Source: Pseudoalteromonas luteoviolacea
GTDB lineage: Bacteria; Pseudomonadota; Gammaproteobacteria; Enterobacterales; Alteromonadaceae
Assembly (NCBI RefSeq): GCF_000814765.1
Contig: NZ_JWIC01000006.1
Location: forward strand, 62,001 to 126,000
Direction of reading: 5' to 3'
Length of the DNA: 64,000 nucleotides
Part shown: piece by piece, positions 27,338 to 36,157 of the stretch
Layout of the letters: every line of letters starts with the position of its first letter
Numbering within the stretch: the stretch's first letter is position 1
The notes under the pieces: model-generated
Database searches by the model: none
Told to the model about the DNA's origin: nothing
The model's input: the letters and a program-made list of their open reading frames with translations, nothing else
Program-made: the position numbers and the translations under genes

Positions 27338-28228
27338 ATGCCGTTCATTGTTTGTCGAGAAATCACAATTCACTGCGAGGATAAATACCCCCTTGCTGCA
27401 ACGGTGTTTTTACCTAAAGGCACTTTAAAAGGGGCTGTTGTCATTGGCCCTGCAACGGGCATCAAACGCCAATTTTATACTGCATTTGCTGAGTTTTTAG
27501 CAGGCAGCGGTTATGGTGTACTTACCTATGATAATAGAGGGATAGGTCAATCTCTACACGGTGAAATTGACAAGCATCCAGCGACATTACAAAGCTGGGG
27601 GCAGCAGGATTTACCCGCGGCTATTTCCGCTTTAAAAAGCGAGTTTCAAAATGTGAATTATCACTTAGTAGGGCACAGCGCTGGTGGTCAGCTTATTGGA
27701 TTGGCACCCAATGCGACAGAGTTATCATCTATGTTCAATTTTGCCAGCTCTTCGGGGCGTTTATTGAATATGAAAGTCAAAGATCAGTTCAAGTCCCATT
27801 TCTTTATGAATGTGTTTATTCCCTTTTCAAATTTGGTCTTTGGTCATACTAAGTCACATTGGTTTGGTATGGGGGAGCCATTACCAAAGGCGGTAGCTGC
27901 TCAGTGGCGCACCTGGTGTAATGGTTGTGGGTATGTCAAAACGGCTTTCGGCAAAACCATAGATACTCACTATTTTAATGAACTCACGTTTCCAAGCATG
28001 TGGGTCAATGCAGTGGATGACTTTATCGCCAATCACAAAAATGTCAAAGATATGATAGCCGTGAGTCCTAACTCTGTGGCAGAAACATTAACGTTAGTAC
28101 CAAAAGAGTATGGGCTGAAAGAAATTGGCCATATGAAGTTCTTCAGTCGAAAATCTAGTATACTGTGGCAAATCTGCTTAGATTGGCTTGATAATTACGG
28201 CAGAGATAAATCAGCTAACCTAAACTAA
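27338..28228 (+). CDS. Alpha/beta hydrolase (COG4757-like)
   Basis: This protein of about 296 residues has the alpha/beta hydrolase fold without a signal peptide. It has an oxyanion-strand region VVIGPATGIKRQFY, YDNRGIGQS, the nucleophile elbow GHSAGG, a lid region rich in aromatic residues (about 140-200), and IGHMKFF carrying the likely catalytic His. An Asp in VNAVDDFIA completes the triad. It resembles predicted hydrolases of COG4757. The substrate is unknown. A TTG at 27326 could extend it by four residues; the ATG was chosen because no ribosome site separates them. Confidence 0.85.
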   Translation: MPFIVCREITIHCEDKYPLAATVFLPKGTLKGAVVIGPATGIKRQFYTAFAEFLAGSGYGVLTYDNRGIGQSLHGEIDKHPATLQSWGQQDLPAAISALKSEFQNVNYHLVGHSAGGQLIGLAPNATELSSMFNFASSSGRLLNMKVKDQFKSHFFMNVFIPFSNLVFGHTKSHWFGMGEPLPKAVAAQWRTWCNGCGYVKTAFGKTIDTHYFNELTFPSMWVNAVDDFIANHKNVKDMIAVSPNSVAETLTLVPKEYGLKEIGHMKFFSRKSSILWQICLDWLDNYGRDKSANLN

Positions 28229-28312
28229 AAATTGATTTTTTATCATCATAAGTTTGATTTTTATATAGAGTAAATAACTGGCATTTAGGGTTTTACATCG
28301 TTAACTTTTAAT

Positions 28313-28723
28313 ATGAATAAAATCAAAGTCACTCTCGTTTATTGCCTTTTTGCGCTAATAACGATGAGTCTTGGACTCTTTTCTAGAGCAGATATTATTG
28401 AATTTCCGACTTGGGTTAGTCTTTATTTAGGCGATTTTTTATGGGCATTAATGGTTTTTTGGCTAATATGCACGGTCAGACCAAGCATGTGCCCTCGCCA
28501 AGTGTTTGTTATCGCATGCTTGTTTTGTTTTTCGGTTGAGCTTTCCCAGTTGTATCAAGCCGATTGGCTCAATTCGATTCGACAAACTTGGCTGGGTGCG
28601 CTGGTACTAGGTTTCGGTTTTAAATTCAGTGATTTAGTTGCTTATTTGTTGGGTAATGCATTTGGTGCTTCTATAAGGTATAGGCTGCGTGGTATCAGCG
28701 AGAGTTTTATCGTTTTGAAATAG
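28313..28723 (+). CDS. DUF2809 family membrane protein
   Basis: This 136-residue inner-membrane protein has about four predicted helices. It shows the DUF2809 hallmarks: GLFSRADIIEFPTWVSLYLGD near residue 21, and FSVELSQLYQADWLNSIRQT followed by LVLGFGFKFSDLVAYLLG. The function of the family is unknown. It is a single gene 85 bp after the alpha/beta hydrolase. Confidence 0.85.
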   Translation: MNKIKVTLVYCLFALITMSLGLFSRADIIEFPTWVSLYLGDFLWALMVFWLICTVRPSMCPRQVFVIACLFCFSVELSQLYQADWLNSIRQTWLGALVLGFGFKFSDLVAYLLGNAFGASIRYRLRGISESFIVLK

Positions 28724-28787
28724 GGAGTAGCCATAGTTTATCAAACGAGCTGTGGAGTAATGAGCGTACGAGTCAATCTACACATTC

Positions 28788-28801
28788 AATAAACGTTTAT
28801 T
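28788..28801. promoter_or_regulatory. 14-bp perfect palindrome upstream of a small membrane gene
   Basis: AATAAACGTTTATT is a perfect palindrome, 108 bases before the GTG of the 60-residue membrane protein and near a TATACT hexamer (28835-28840). It could be an operator; no binding protein can be named. Confidence 0.3.
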
Positions 28802-28908
28802 AATATAAATGCCTTTTTTCAAAGGTAAACTGTGTATACTTTACTGATATTTTAAATACACAAACTTGTCGTAACACGATTTGTTCAATTACAAAATAGA
28901 GGCTATCA

Positions 28909-29091
28909 GTGGACTTATCACCTGCAATGGATGGATTGATACTGCTTGTGAGTGGATTGATCATTTTACTCTTTGCTTTTGGGAAATTGTTTCCCGATGT
29001 GCTTAAACATGAAAAAGGGCATGGTTTGGTAATGCCGCTGTGTATTGTCGGGGGAGTCATTTCAATTATCGGTGTTTTATCTTTTTTTTAA
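28909..29091 (+). CDS. Small two-helix membrane protein
   Basis: This 60-residue protein has two hydrophobic helices (about 8-27 and 41-58) joined by a charged loop LFPDVLKHEKGHG. GTG is the start, with GAGG six bases upstream. Its Gly-rich second helix (CIVGGVISIIGVLSFF) ends at the stop codon. No family is recognised; it could be a small regulator or subunit of a membrane complex. Confidence 0.6.
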   Translation: MDLSPAMDGLILLVSGLIILLFAFGKLFPDVLKHEKGHGLVMPLCIVGGVISIIGVLSFF

Positions 29092-29493
29092 ACGTTTTAT
29101 CAATTCACTAGTATTCCTAACACTTTGCAATGGCACCAAAAAGTTTATTACTCTATGGGTAATCTAACTCCTATCGAATTTTAGCTATTCAAGGTTTACG
29201 AGCATCACCTCTCACAGTCAAAATACAGAGCAAACAATTGGCAAGGTGTACGCTTTGCTTAGTATTTTTTCTTAAATCTAAGGCACTGTGTGTTTATCAT
29301 GCTTAGAATCCGGACAACATTGAACTCTAAGCTAATGATGGTGAAATTAAAGGAATGACTTTATTATTTTGTATATCTAAACAATGGTATGATTATCGGG
29401 CCAGCTGCATACCAAGCAGCGTCGAGATATACCAGCTAATCGAAGCATTACATCTCAACAAGTCATTTAAAAAGCTTTATATAGGAATTGAAC
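29092..29493. other. Intergenic region, 402 bp, nothing recognised
   Basis: No gene, terminator or repeat stood out on either strand. Confidence 0.4.
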
Positions 29494-30123
29494 ATGAGAC
29501 GAGTCGATTACTCCACTTACTCAATTGAAGAATTGTTAGAGGTCAAACAAAACATTGATCCGACTTCAGAGAATTACCCAGCATTGGTTGCTCAAATTGA
29601 GAAACGTGAAGGGGAGATCTCAGTATCTGAGGAGAATAAGCGGGAATCGCATCTTAATTTAGCCGTAAATAGAGTGAAAGCGATTGGCTATCTGCAACTG
29701 GTAGCTGCTGCTATTATCCCGACCATGATATTTATGTCGGGTGATGTTTCTTTAGGTACAGCGGTGATTACAATCCTATTAACATTGCTTAACCTTGTTG
29801 CTGGTTACACAGCAGTCAATGCATTAACTCGTTTTTATTGGATCTCTATATTGAATCAGTCTTTGCAAGTGGTCAGTTTTGGTATCGGTAATACTGTATT
29901 GAACTATTCAGGTTTGGGAGGCATTAATCTAAAGGTCACGCTGGCAGAGGTGTCTTCTTTTGGTTTTGCTATTCAGTTTAACCCTGGGTTTTCTTATGTA
30001 AAGTACACAGGGCAAATCGCTGAGCAGTTCATCACAATTGACGTGCTAGGGGTTATTTTTATTGGCGCATTAGTGTCCACTGGCTTTTGGAAAAAGTTTG
30101 ATAAGCGCGAAATAAGTGACTAG
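29494..30123 (+). CDS. Membrane protein with N-terminal helical motif
   Basis: This protein of about 209 residues has a cytoplasmic N-terminal segment (YSTYSIEELLEVKQNIDPTS) of the type found at the start of several small membrane proteins in this group, followed by four or so membrane helices at about 65-82, 88-112, 118-140 and 185-200. The family is not recognised. An upstream TTG at 29488 is possible, but AGGA seven bases before the ATG at 29494 supports the shorter form. It sits just before a MerR regulator. Confidence 0.68.
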   Translation: MRRVDYSTYSIEELLEVKQNIDPTSENYPALVAQIEKREGEISVSEENKRESHLNLAVNRVKAIGYLQLVAAAIIPTMIFMSGDVSLGTAVITILLTLLNLVAGYTAVNALTRFYWISILNQSLQVVSFGIGNTVLNYSGLGGINLKVTLAEVSSFGFAIQFNPGFSYVKYTGQIAEQFITIDVLGVIFIGALVSTGFWKKFDKREISD

Positions 30124-30245
30124 GTTATCTATTAGAAAAACCAAGCTAAACCAATGAAAGGCATCCAGTTTAAAAAAGTAGTCAAATTTCTTGACCCTCA
30201 CGTTACGTGATAGTTAATCATGGTCTTGCCTTTTAACAGTACACA

Positions 30246-31079
30246 ATGGATTCTGAGTTGAATAAGAGAAAACGTTTTAGCGTAAGCCAATTGAGTGAAT
30301 TGGCAGGGGTCAGTGTTCGTACATTACATCATTACGACAAAGTAGGTTTATTGAAGCCTCATAGAGGTGTTAATGGTTATCGCGAGTATACCTCGACGCA
30401 CTTAATGCGCTTGCAACAAATTATAGTGTACAGGGAGCTTGAGTTTAGTCTTGAAGATATACACAACATCCTCAACGCCACTGATTTTGATTTATTGCAA
30501 ACCCTCAAAGATCAGAAAAGTATGCTGTTGAAAAGGCAGGAAAAAACACAGTTAATTATCAATAGCCTGGAGAATTCAATGAGCATATTAAATGGTCAAA
30601 CTAATTTGGATATTTTATTTAAGGATTTACCCCTAGAGAAAGTAGAGCGCTGGAAAGATATGATGGCTCAGAGTACAGAGGCGGGGTCTTTGGATGAGTA
30701 TTATCTATCTTTACAACATTTGGGCCGTGAGGATGCAGAGCTTGAACAGCAAGATTTTGAACAGTGGGTATCAAGTTATAAATTGTCACTAAACTCCCCC
30801 ATAGACAGCAAAGAGGTGCAATCCTTAGTCGAGCAGCATTACGTCATGACCAATCGCATTCTAAATAAAACAAAAGAGAGCGATGCTGAGTTTGCAGGAG
30901 TGAGCTATGAAGGCTATTTAGCGTTTGCCGACGCAGTATTATCCGATCCTATTTCTCGGGAAATGTATGAACATTATGGCCAAGGGATAGCAAGCCATCT
31001 TCACGAGTCGATGATTTACTTTGCTGAAAATACGTTAAAAGAAAACGTTGATAAATATAGGAAACTTGGACTTGAATAA
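30246..31079 (+). CDS. MerR family regulator with TipAS domain
   Basis: This 277-residue protein has an N-terminal MerR winged helix (about 10-80: FSVSQLSELAGVSVRTLHHYDKVGLLKPHR) followed by a coiled coil (about 85-115) and a C-terminal TipAS domain (about 150-275) with YEHYGQGIASHLHESMIYFAE near its end. TipA-type regulators bind bulky hydrophobic drugs or peptides and activate genes for their removal. The target gene is not evident nearby; it may be autoregulated. A strong terminator follows at 31121. Confidence 0.92.
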   Translation: MDSELNKRKRFSVSQLSELAGVSVRTLHHYDKVGLLKPHRGVNGYREYTSTHLMRLQQIIVYRELEFSLEDIHNILNATDFDLLQTLKDQKSMLLKRQEKTQLIINSLENSMSILNGQTNLDILFKDLPLEKVERWKDMMAQSTEAGSLDEYYLSLQHLGREDAELEQQDFEQWVSSYKLSLNSPIDSKEVQSLVEQHYVMTNRILNKTKESDAEFAGVSYEGYLAFADAVLSDPISREMYEHYGQGIASHLHESMIYFAENTLKENVDKYRKLGLE

Positions 31080-31120
31080 ACCTAACAAAGGTTAGTACTT
31101 ATTATAACGCACTACGTAAG

Positions 31121-31141
31121 GGCCAAGCATTGGCCTTTTTT
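31121..31141 (+). terminator. Terminator of the MerR-TipAS gene
   Basis: GGCCAA-GCA-TTGGCC is followed by TTTTTT, a textbook intrinsic terminator, 42 bases after the stop codon. Confidence 0.82.
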
Positions 31142-31343
31142 AATCTCAGAATGCGTAACTGACTTTGCTCTGTGTTTACCATTGATAATGTCATTCACTT
31201 TCAGTATTGCATGGTTTTGCGCTTGTGAGTCGAGTGTAATCAATTTGAAACATAGGTGTGACCAGTTAATTACCTTGATTCCTTTTAAGTTCCTACCGTT
31301 TTATGTAGTCTAGACGGGTTTTAATTTTTGGAGGCTTTTCGCT

Positions 31344-33236
31344 ATGTTGCGAATTCTTATCTCTGCAAGCTTAGGGTTTGCAGTAAGTGCAGGTGTGTCA
31401 GCGCAAGAGGTGATGACCCCTGAAAAGTTATGGGAAGTCAAACGTGTTACTGCGTTGGGATTAAATAAAGATAAAACCCATGTCATTTACAGTGTGACAA
31501 CTCCGAGTGTGGCTAACAATGATTTTGCCAGCAAGGTGTATCAGGTGCCAGTCAAAGGTGGAAAAACTCAGCTATTAGAGGCATATCAAGGCTTATTGAT
31601 TGATAGCAATATCTCTCCAGATGGCAGTAAAAAACTCTTTCATGAAAAGGTAAATATTGAATCGGTGTTAGCAAGCCATAGGCATAAAGACCTGTCACAA
31701 GCAAATGCATATGTATTCGATGACTTGAATTACCGCCATTGGGATACTTGGAATGATGGCGGCTTTAAACATGTCTTTTATCAAGATTTAGCGACCGAAC
31801 AGAAAGTCGACATCATGAAGGGCAAGCCTTACTCGAGCCCAACCTCTCCATTTGGTGGTTCGAGTGATTATATTTGGGGTCCAAAAGGTGAAAATATTTA
31901 CTATGTGAGTAAAAAACTCACGGGTACAGAGTATGTGACGAGTACTAACACAGACATCTATCGTTACAACCTAGCTAGTAAAAAAACAACCAATATCACT
32001 GAAAGTAACTTAGGGTATGATAAGAGCCCTGCGTTTTCTTCAAAAGGAAACTTAGCATGGTTACAAATGGACGTGCCAGGTTACGAAGCAGATAAGAACG
32101 ACATCATCGTACGTATCAAAAACAAAGAAGTAAATTTGACTGAGCATTGGGATGGCACGGTAAACAGCTTTAAGTGGAGTCCAGATGGTAAGCGCATTTA
32201 CTTTGTTGCACCAACCGATGGTACAATCCAGTTATTCCAAGTATCAGTCAGTACTAAGCCAAAGATCAAGCAGTTAACGAAAGGCCAGTTTGATGTCAAT
32301 GGTATTGTCGCGGCAATGGATAGGCACTTAGTCGTGACACGCAGCAGCATGAACCGCGCATCTGAAATTTTCCGTTTTGACCTGCGTAAGAAAAAACTAA
32401 CTGCGCTGACAACAGTGAACGACGCTTTTTATGCAGGCCTTGACTTACCAACCGTTAAAAAGCGTATGGTGACGACGAAAGATGGTCAGCAGATGCTAAC
32501 TTGGGTGATTTATCCACCTAACTTTGATGAAAGTAAAAAATACCCAACGCTGCTTTATCTTCAAGGTGGGCCTCAGTCTGCGCTTTCACAGTTTTATTCG
32601 TTCCGCTGGAATTTCCAAGTGATGGCATCACAAGGTTACATCGTTGTCGCGCCAAATCGCCGTGGTATGCCGGGTCATGGTGTTAAGTGGAATGAAGACA
32701 TCACCCAAGATTGGGGTGGTAAGGCGATGCAAGATTACCTGGATGCCATTGATGATGTATCAAAAGCATCATACGTTGATAAAAAACGTATCGGTGCTAT
32801 TGGCGCGAGTTTTGGCGGTTATTCTGCATTTTATTTAGCGGGTAACCATGATGGTCGTTTTAAAACCTTTATCTCACATTGTGGTATCTTCGATTTACGC
32901 AGTATGTACGGCACAACTGAAGAGTTATTCTTCGTAAACCATGAATTTGGTGGCCCTTACTGGGATCAAGGCAATGCGTCTATCAGCCAAACTTACAATG
33001 AGTTTAATCCAATTAACTATGTAGATAAATGGGATGCACCTATGTTTGTGATCCATGGTGGCAAAGACTACCGTGTACCATTAGGTCAAGGGATCCAAGC
33101 ATTTCAAGCTGCAAAGCTACGTGGATTAGAAAGTCGTTTCCTATATTTTCCTGAAGAAAACCACTGGGTATTGACGCCGCAAAATGGCATTGTATGGCAA
33201 CGTGAGTTTTTCAAATGGTTAGAAGACACACTATAA
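31344..33236 (+). CDS. Secreted S9 family prolyl oligopeptidase
   Basis: This 630-residue protein has a signal peptide (about 1-20, ending GVSA). Residues about 25-360 form a beta-propeller with PD40-like repeats (NISPDGSKKLFHE, KWSPDGKRIYFVAP). The C-terminal alpha/beta hydrolase domain has the catalytic triad Ser489 (GASFGGYS), Asp575 (GGKDYRVP) and His607 (EENHWV). The family cleaves dipeptides or acyl-amino acids from peptides. The signal peptide places it in the periplasm. GGAGG precedes the ATG by nine bases. It is a single gene with a strong terminator. Confidence 0.94.
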   Translation: MLRILISASLGFAVSAGVSAQEVMTPEKLWEVKRVTALGLNKDKTHVIYSVTTPSVANNDFASKVYQVPVKGGKTQLLEAYQGLLIDSNISPDGSKKLFHEKVNIESVLASHRHKDLSQANAYVFDDLNYRHWDTWNDGGFKHVFYQDLATEQKVDIMKGKPYSSPTSPFGGSSDYIWGPKGENIYYVSKKLTGTEYVTSTNTDIYRYNLASKKTTNITESNLGYDKSPAFSSKGNLAWLQMDVPGYEADKNDIIVRIKNKEVNLTEHWDGTVNSFKWSPDGKRIYFVAPTDGTIQLFQVSVSTKPKIKQLTKGQFDVNGIVAAMDRHLVVTRSSMNRASEIFRFDLRKKKLTALTTVNDAFYAGLDLPTVKKRMVTTKDGQQMLTWVIYPPNFDESKKYPTLLYLQGGPQSALSQFYSFRWNFQVMASQGYIVVAPNRRGMPGHGVKWNEDITQDWGGKAMQDYLDAIDDVSKASYVDKKRIGAIGASFGGYSAFYLAGNHDGRFKTFISHCGIFDLRSMYGTTEELFFVNHEFGGPYWDQGNASISQTYNEFNPINYVDKWDAPMFVIHGGKDYRVPLGQGIQAFQAAKLRGLESRFLYFPEENHWVLTPQNGIVWQREFFKWLEDTL

Positions 33237-33267
33237 ACTAGTTAAGTGCTAGTGTGTGAAACGTTTT

Positions 33268-33303
33268 AATGCCTGAGTACACATCTGTGCTCAGGCATTT
33301 TTA
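33268..33303 (+). terminator. Terminator of the S9 peptidase gene
   Basis: AATGCCTGAG and CTCAGGCATT form a perfect 10-bp stem (12-base loop), followed by TTTTA. It starts 32 bases after the stop codon. Confidence 0.85.
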
Positions 33304-33330
33304 TAATTACTTATGCTCGGGCAGGTTTAT

Positions 33331-33792
33331 ATGAAGTTATTACCTTTGTTCATGATACTTTTATTGTCTGCATGTCATGCGGTTACAATTAATAAAAGCG
33401 AACCCAATATATTGCACTCTGAGCAAGGTCACTTTAAAGCGGGTGACGTAGAAGAACATCAAATAGTTGATGAACACTTAGTGGCATACAACAGCAATGA
33501 GTATGAAGCATTTAAAGCTCTTTTTCACCAAGAAATAGAGGTTTACGATTTTCCTAATAGCTTGTCTTTTAAAGGGCTGGAAGCACTTGATAAAGTATAT
33601 AAATCGTTAGTTGAAAAACTAGATAAGCAAGCTTTTATCAGTAAAAGGATCATTGATGGCAACTTTGTAGTGGATAAAGAAGCCGTTAAGTTTCATGTTG
33701 CAGGGCAAGGAGAGCAATTGTTAGAAGTACTTGTAGTTTATCAAATCAAGGATAATTTAATATATAGAATTATGTTTTTACAAGATGAATGA
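33331..33792 (+). CDS. NTF2/SnoaL-like lipoprotein
   Basis: This protein of about 153 residues has lipoprotein signal MKLLPLFMILLLSACHA with lipobox LSAC. The mature part has an NTF2-like (SnoaL) pattern: VDEHLVAYNSNEYEAFKALF, IEVYDFPNSLSFKGLEAL, then beta strands ending IYRIMFLQDE. The SnoaL fold is a cone that binds small hydrophobic molecules or acts as an isomerase. The upstream ATG at 33313 is less likely because it would put the signal out of place. Its partner is unknown. Confidence 0.75.
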   Translation: MKLLPLFMILLLSACHAVTINKSEPNILHSEQGHFKAGDVEEHQIVDEHLVAYNSNEYEAFKALFHQEIEVYDFPNSLSFKGLEALDKVYKSLVEKLDKQAFISKRIIDGNFVVDKEAVKFHVAGQGEQLLEVLVVYQIKDNLIYRIMFLQDE

Positions 33793-33870
33793 CAGTGCAT
33801 TCGAGTAGGATAGATAACTCGTATCTTTACAAAAGAGCATTATTTATCCTACTTTGGGTTTCAAAACAGT

Positions 33871-35958
33871 TTATATATTGAGTTCCACCACATCCTGATT
33901 TAGCTCTATAAGCTGCTCTAATAACACGTGTTCACCTTTTATGTCTGATATTTTCCATGCGAAGGGCTTCAGTGGTTTTAATTTCCTGATGAGTTCACCG
34001 TTTAAGTCGTATTGCGTTAAGTAATCTGACTCCATGTCATAACTGTAAAAATACTGTTTATATAACACCATACTGTGTCCATTCAGTGTCGGCATTGGCT
34101 CATAGTCAGTGGTGTCAGAGTTCAGCGGTCGCTTAAACACTTGCCCATCAAACTTGCTGAGATAAAGCGTGTGGTCAGTGAGCCAGGTTGACTGGACATC
34201 GTCCACTGCATAGGTGGTAAAAACCTGTGTTTTTAAATCTAGTCGCCAAAGTGTATGGGCCGAAGGGCGTAATGCGGTGACCAAGATGCCAAAGTGTGGG
34301 TGCCAGTTCAAGACTTCGATCAGTGGCTCTGGGGCTTTGATAATTTGAGCACCTCCCTGTAAATCAAGGATGTTGAGTTTTGCATTACTGACCACTGCAA
34401 GCTTTTGGCCATCGGGAGACCAGCTAAATTGTTCTATTTTACTCTGCTTTGAAAAGTAACTTAACTGAGTGGCTTGATTGCCGTTCCATAGCCATATTTG
34501 GTCTTGCCCACTGCGGGCTGAGATAAAGGCTATCAGCTCACCATTTGGTTGAAATTTTGCATATTTTTCTCGGCTTTTTGAGCGGGCAAAGCTTGGATAA
34601 GGCTGAACATGTTGATTCATTATTCGCGTTATAGACGTTTCTTGTTCGCCGTATAAAGGTATGCGAGCGATATCGGTGTCTTTTGTGCCTTGAATGGCAA
34701 TCATGCTTGGTAGCGTGGGGTGGGATTGAGCGCTGACAATGTTATGTACCGCTGAATGGTAAGGCGTGGTTTTGCCATCGAGTGCTAAGTGATAGAGTTT
34801 GCCATTGAGCACAGCTAATAATGCATCGTCATGGGCTGAAAAACGTATTGAAAGTTGGCCAAGTTCCCCATGAGTGTCTATTTGGTTTTGATGCAGCAAT
34901 TCGCCATGTAGATTCAATAGACTCAGTAAATGCCGACCTTCACGATTATAAGATAGTACGGCATATTGTGCTTTGATTGGGTCGTAATCATAAGTGTAAA
35001 TTGTTTGGTGCTCTGGGCTAAACAGGCTGGTGGTTTGCTGGTTAATGGCGTTGAATCTTAGGAGTGCTTGAGCGTTTCCTTGCTGGCTTAGAAATGCATA
35101 CTGATGGTTTGCTAGTGCAACTGGGCGTTCAATCGCGCGGTTTTGGCACTGGTAACGTACCGATGCTGCCTGCGGTGCATTTAATGCTTCAGCAAAATCG
35201 ATCATATCTATTTGCCAGCAGTTTGCTTGCAGTGGTTCGTGAGCATTGATTTTATCTTGGTGGCAGCTTTTTTGTTTTGTAAAGATGATGCTTCGCCCAT
35301 CTGGTGTAAAGCGAGTATCACGATAAAACCCAGGGTGTTTGGTAAGTTGACTTTCAACGCCTGTTTTTAAGTTTTTGGCCCAGATATGACTTTGGCAAGC
35401 GTGCACATTGCGGTTGAAGAGCATGTGAAGACCATCAGGGCTATATGTTGCTTCACTCTCAAACGCATCAGTATAGGTAATTTGCTTTAAACTATGAATA
35501 CTCCGCTTTGGCGTTTTCATGCTCTGCCATATACCCAACACGGTTGTTAATACTAAGATTAAAGTAATCCCTATAAAGCCAAGAGTTTTAAGGTTGGGTG
35601 GACTTGCTATTGTGACTCCTTGCCGTGTCGTTTGTGGAAGCCATTGCACATCCACCATTAATCGGTAGCCTATTTTGGGATGTGTCGCAATTATTCTCGG
35701 GGATTTAGCATCGTCACCAAGCACTTTTCGAAGCCGAGCAATACATCGTTGTAGAGCATTGGGAACCACTTCGCTGCCTTGCCATACCTCTTCCATGATT
35801 TGCTGATGACTAACCACCTCTTGTGCATTTTGGGCCAGCAAGCGCAGTACTTGCAATACTTTGGGTTCGACCTTGGTGGTTTGCTGTGCAAAAGTGACCT
35901 CAGATCGAGATAAGTCAATAAGGTGTTCTTTAATATAAAAACGCTGAGTTGTTGACAT
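33871..35958 (-). CDS. Membrane regulator: CadC-like winged helix plus PD40 propeller
   Basis: This 695-residue protein is a one-piece sensor/regulator. Residues 1-105 form an OmpR/CadC-type winged helix (PKVLQVLRLLAQNAQEVVS, LQRCIARLRKVLGDD, IATHPKIGYRL), followed by a single membrane helix (124-144). The remainder is a large periplasmic domain with TolB/PD40 repeats (TYSPDGLHMLFNRN, RFTPDGRSIIFTKQ, FSWSPDGQKLAVVSN), a likely beta-propeller sensor. It is divergent from the MBL-fold hydrolase at 36158 across about 200 bp, so that gene is a likely target. AGGA precedes the ATG. Confidence 0.9.
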   Translation of the reverse strand: MSTTQRFYIKEHLIDLSRSEVTFAQQTTKVEPKVLQVLRLLAQNAQEVVSHQQIMEEVWQGSEVVPNALQRCIARLRKVLGDDAKSPRIIATHPKIGYRLMVDVQWLPQTTRQGVTIASPPNLKTLGFIGITLILVLTTVLGIWQSMKTPKRSIHSLKQITYTDAFESEATYSPDGLHMLFNRNVHACQSHIWAKNLKTGVESQLTKHPGFYRDTRFTPDGRSIIFTKQKSCHQDKINAHEPLQANCWQIDMIDFAEALNAPQAASVRYQCQNRAIERPVALANHQYAFLSQQGNAQALLRFNAINQQTTSLFSPEHQTIYTYDYDPIKAQYAVLSYNREGRHLLSLLNLHGELLHQNQIDTHGELGQLSIRFSAHDDALLAVLNGKLYHLALDGKTTPYHSAVHNIVSAQSHPTLPSMIAIQGTKDTDIARIPLYGEQETSITRIMNQHVQPYPSFARSKSREKYAKFQPNGELIAFISARSGQDQIWLWNGNQATQLSYFSKQSKIEQFSWSPDGQKLAVVSNAKLNILDLQGGAQIIKAPEPLIEVLNWHPHFGILVTALRPSAHTLWRLDLKTQVFTTYAVDDVQSTWLTDHTLYLSKFDGQVFKRPLNSDTTDYEPMPTLNGHSMVLYKQYFYSYDMESDYLTQYDLNGELIRKLKPLKPFAWKISDIKGEHVLLEQLIELNQDVVELNI

Positions 35959-36157
35959 AAATCCTAGCTTACTGCTTTTAGTAAGCTCGAGTATATGAAG
36001 TTAGCTTGATGCTGTCGAGCATCACATTATTTTGTAACTTGTTGTAAGTTATAGATATCAGCTATTCATCATGATTTCCTCAGCCTGTCATTGTTGTGCT
36101 TTTGGTGCCTCAAAGCAAAGTAACGACTTTAAAGTGTGCAAGTTAAGGAGTCTTACT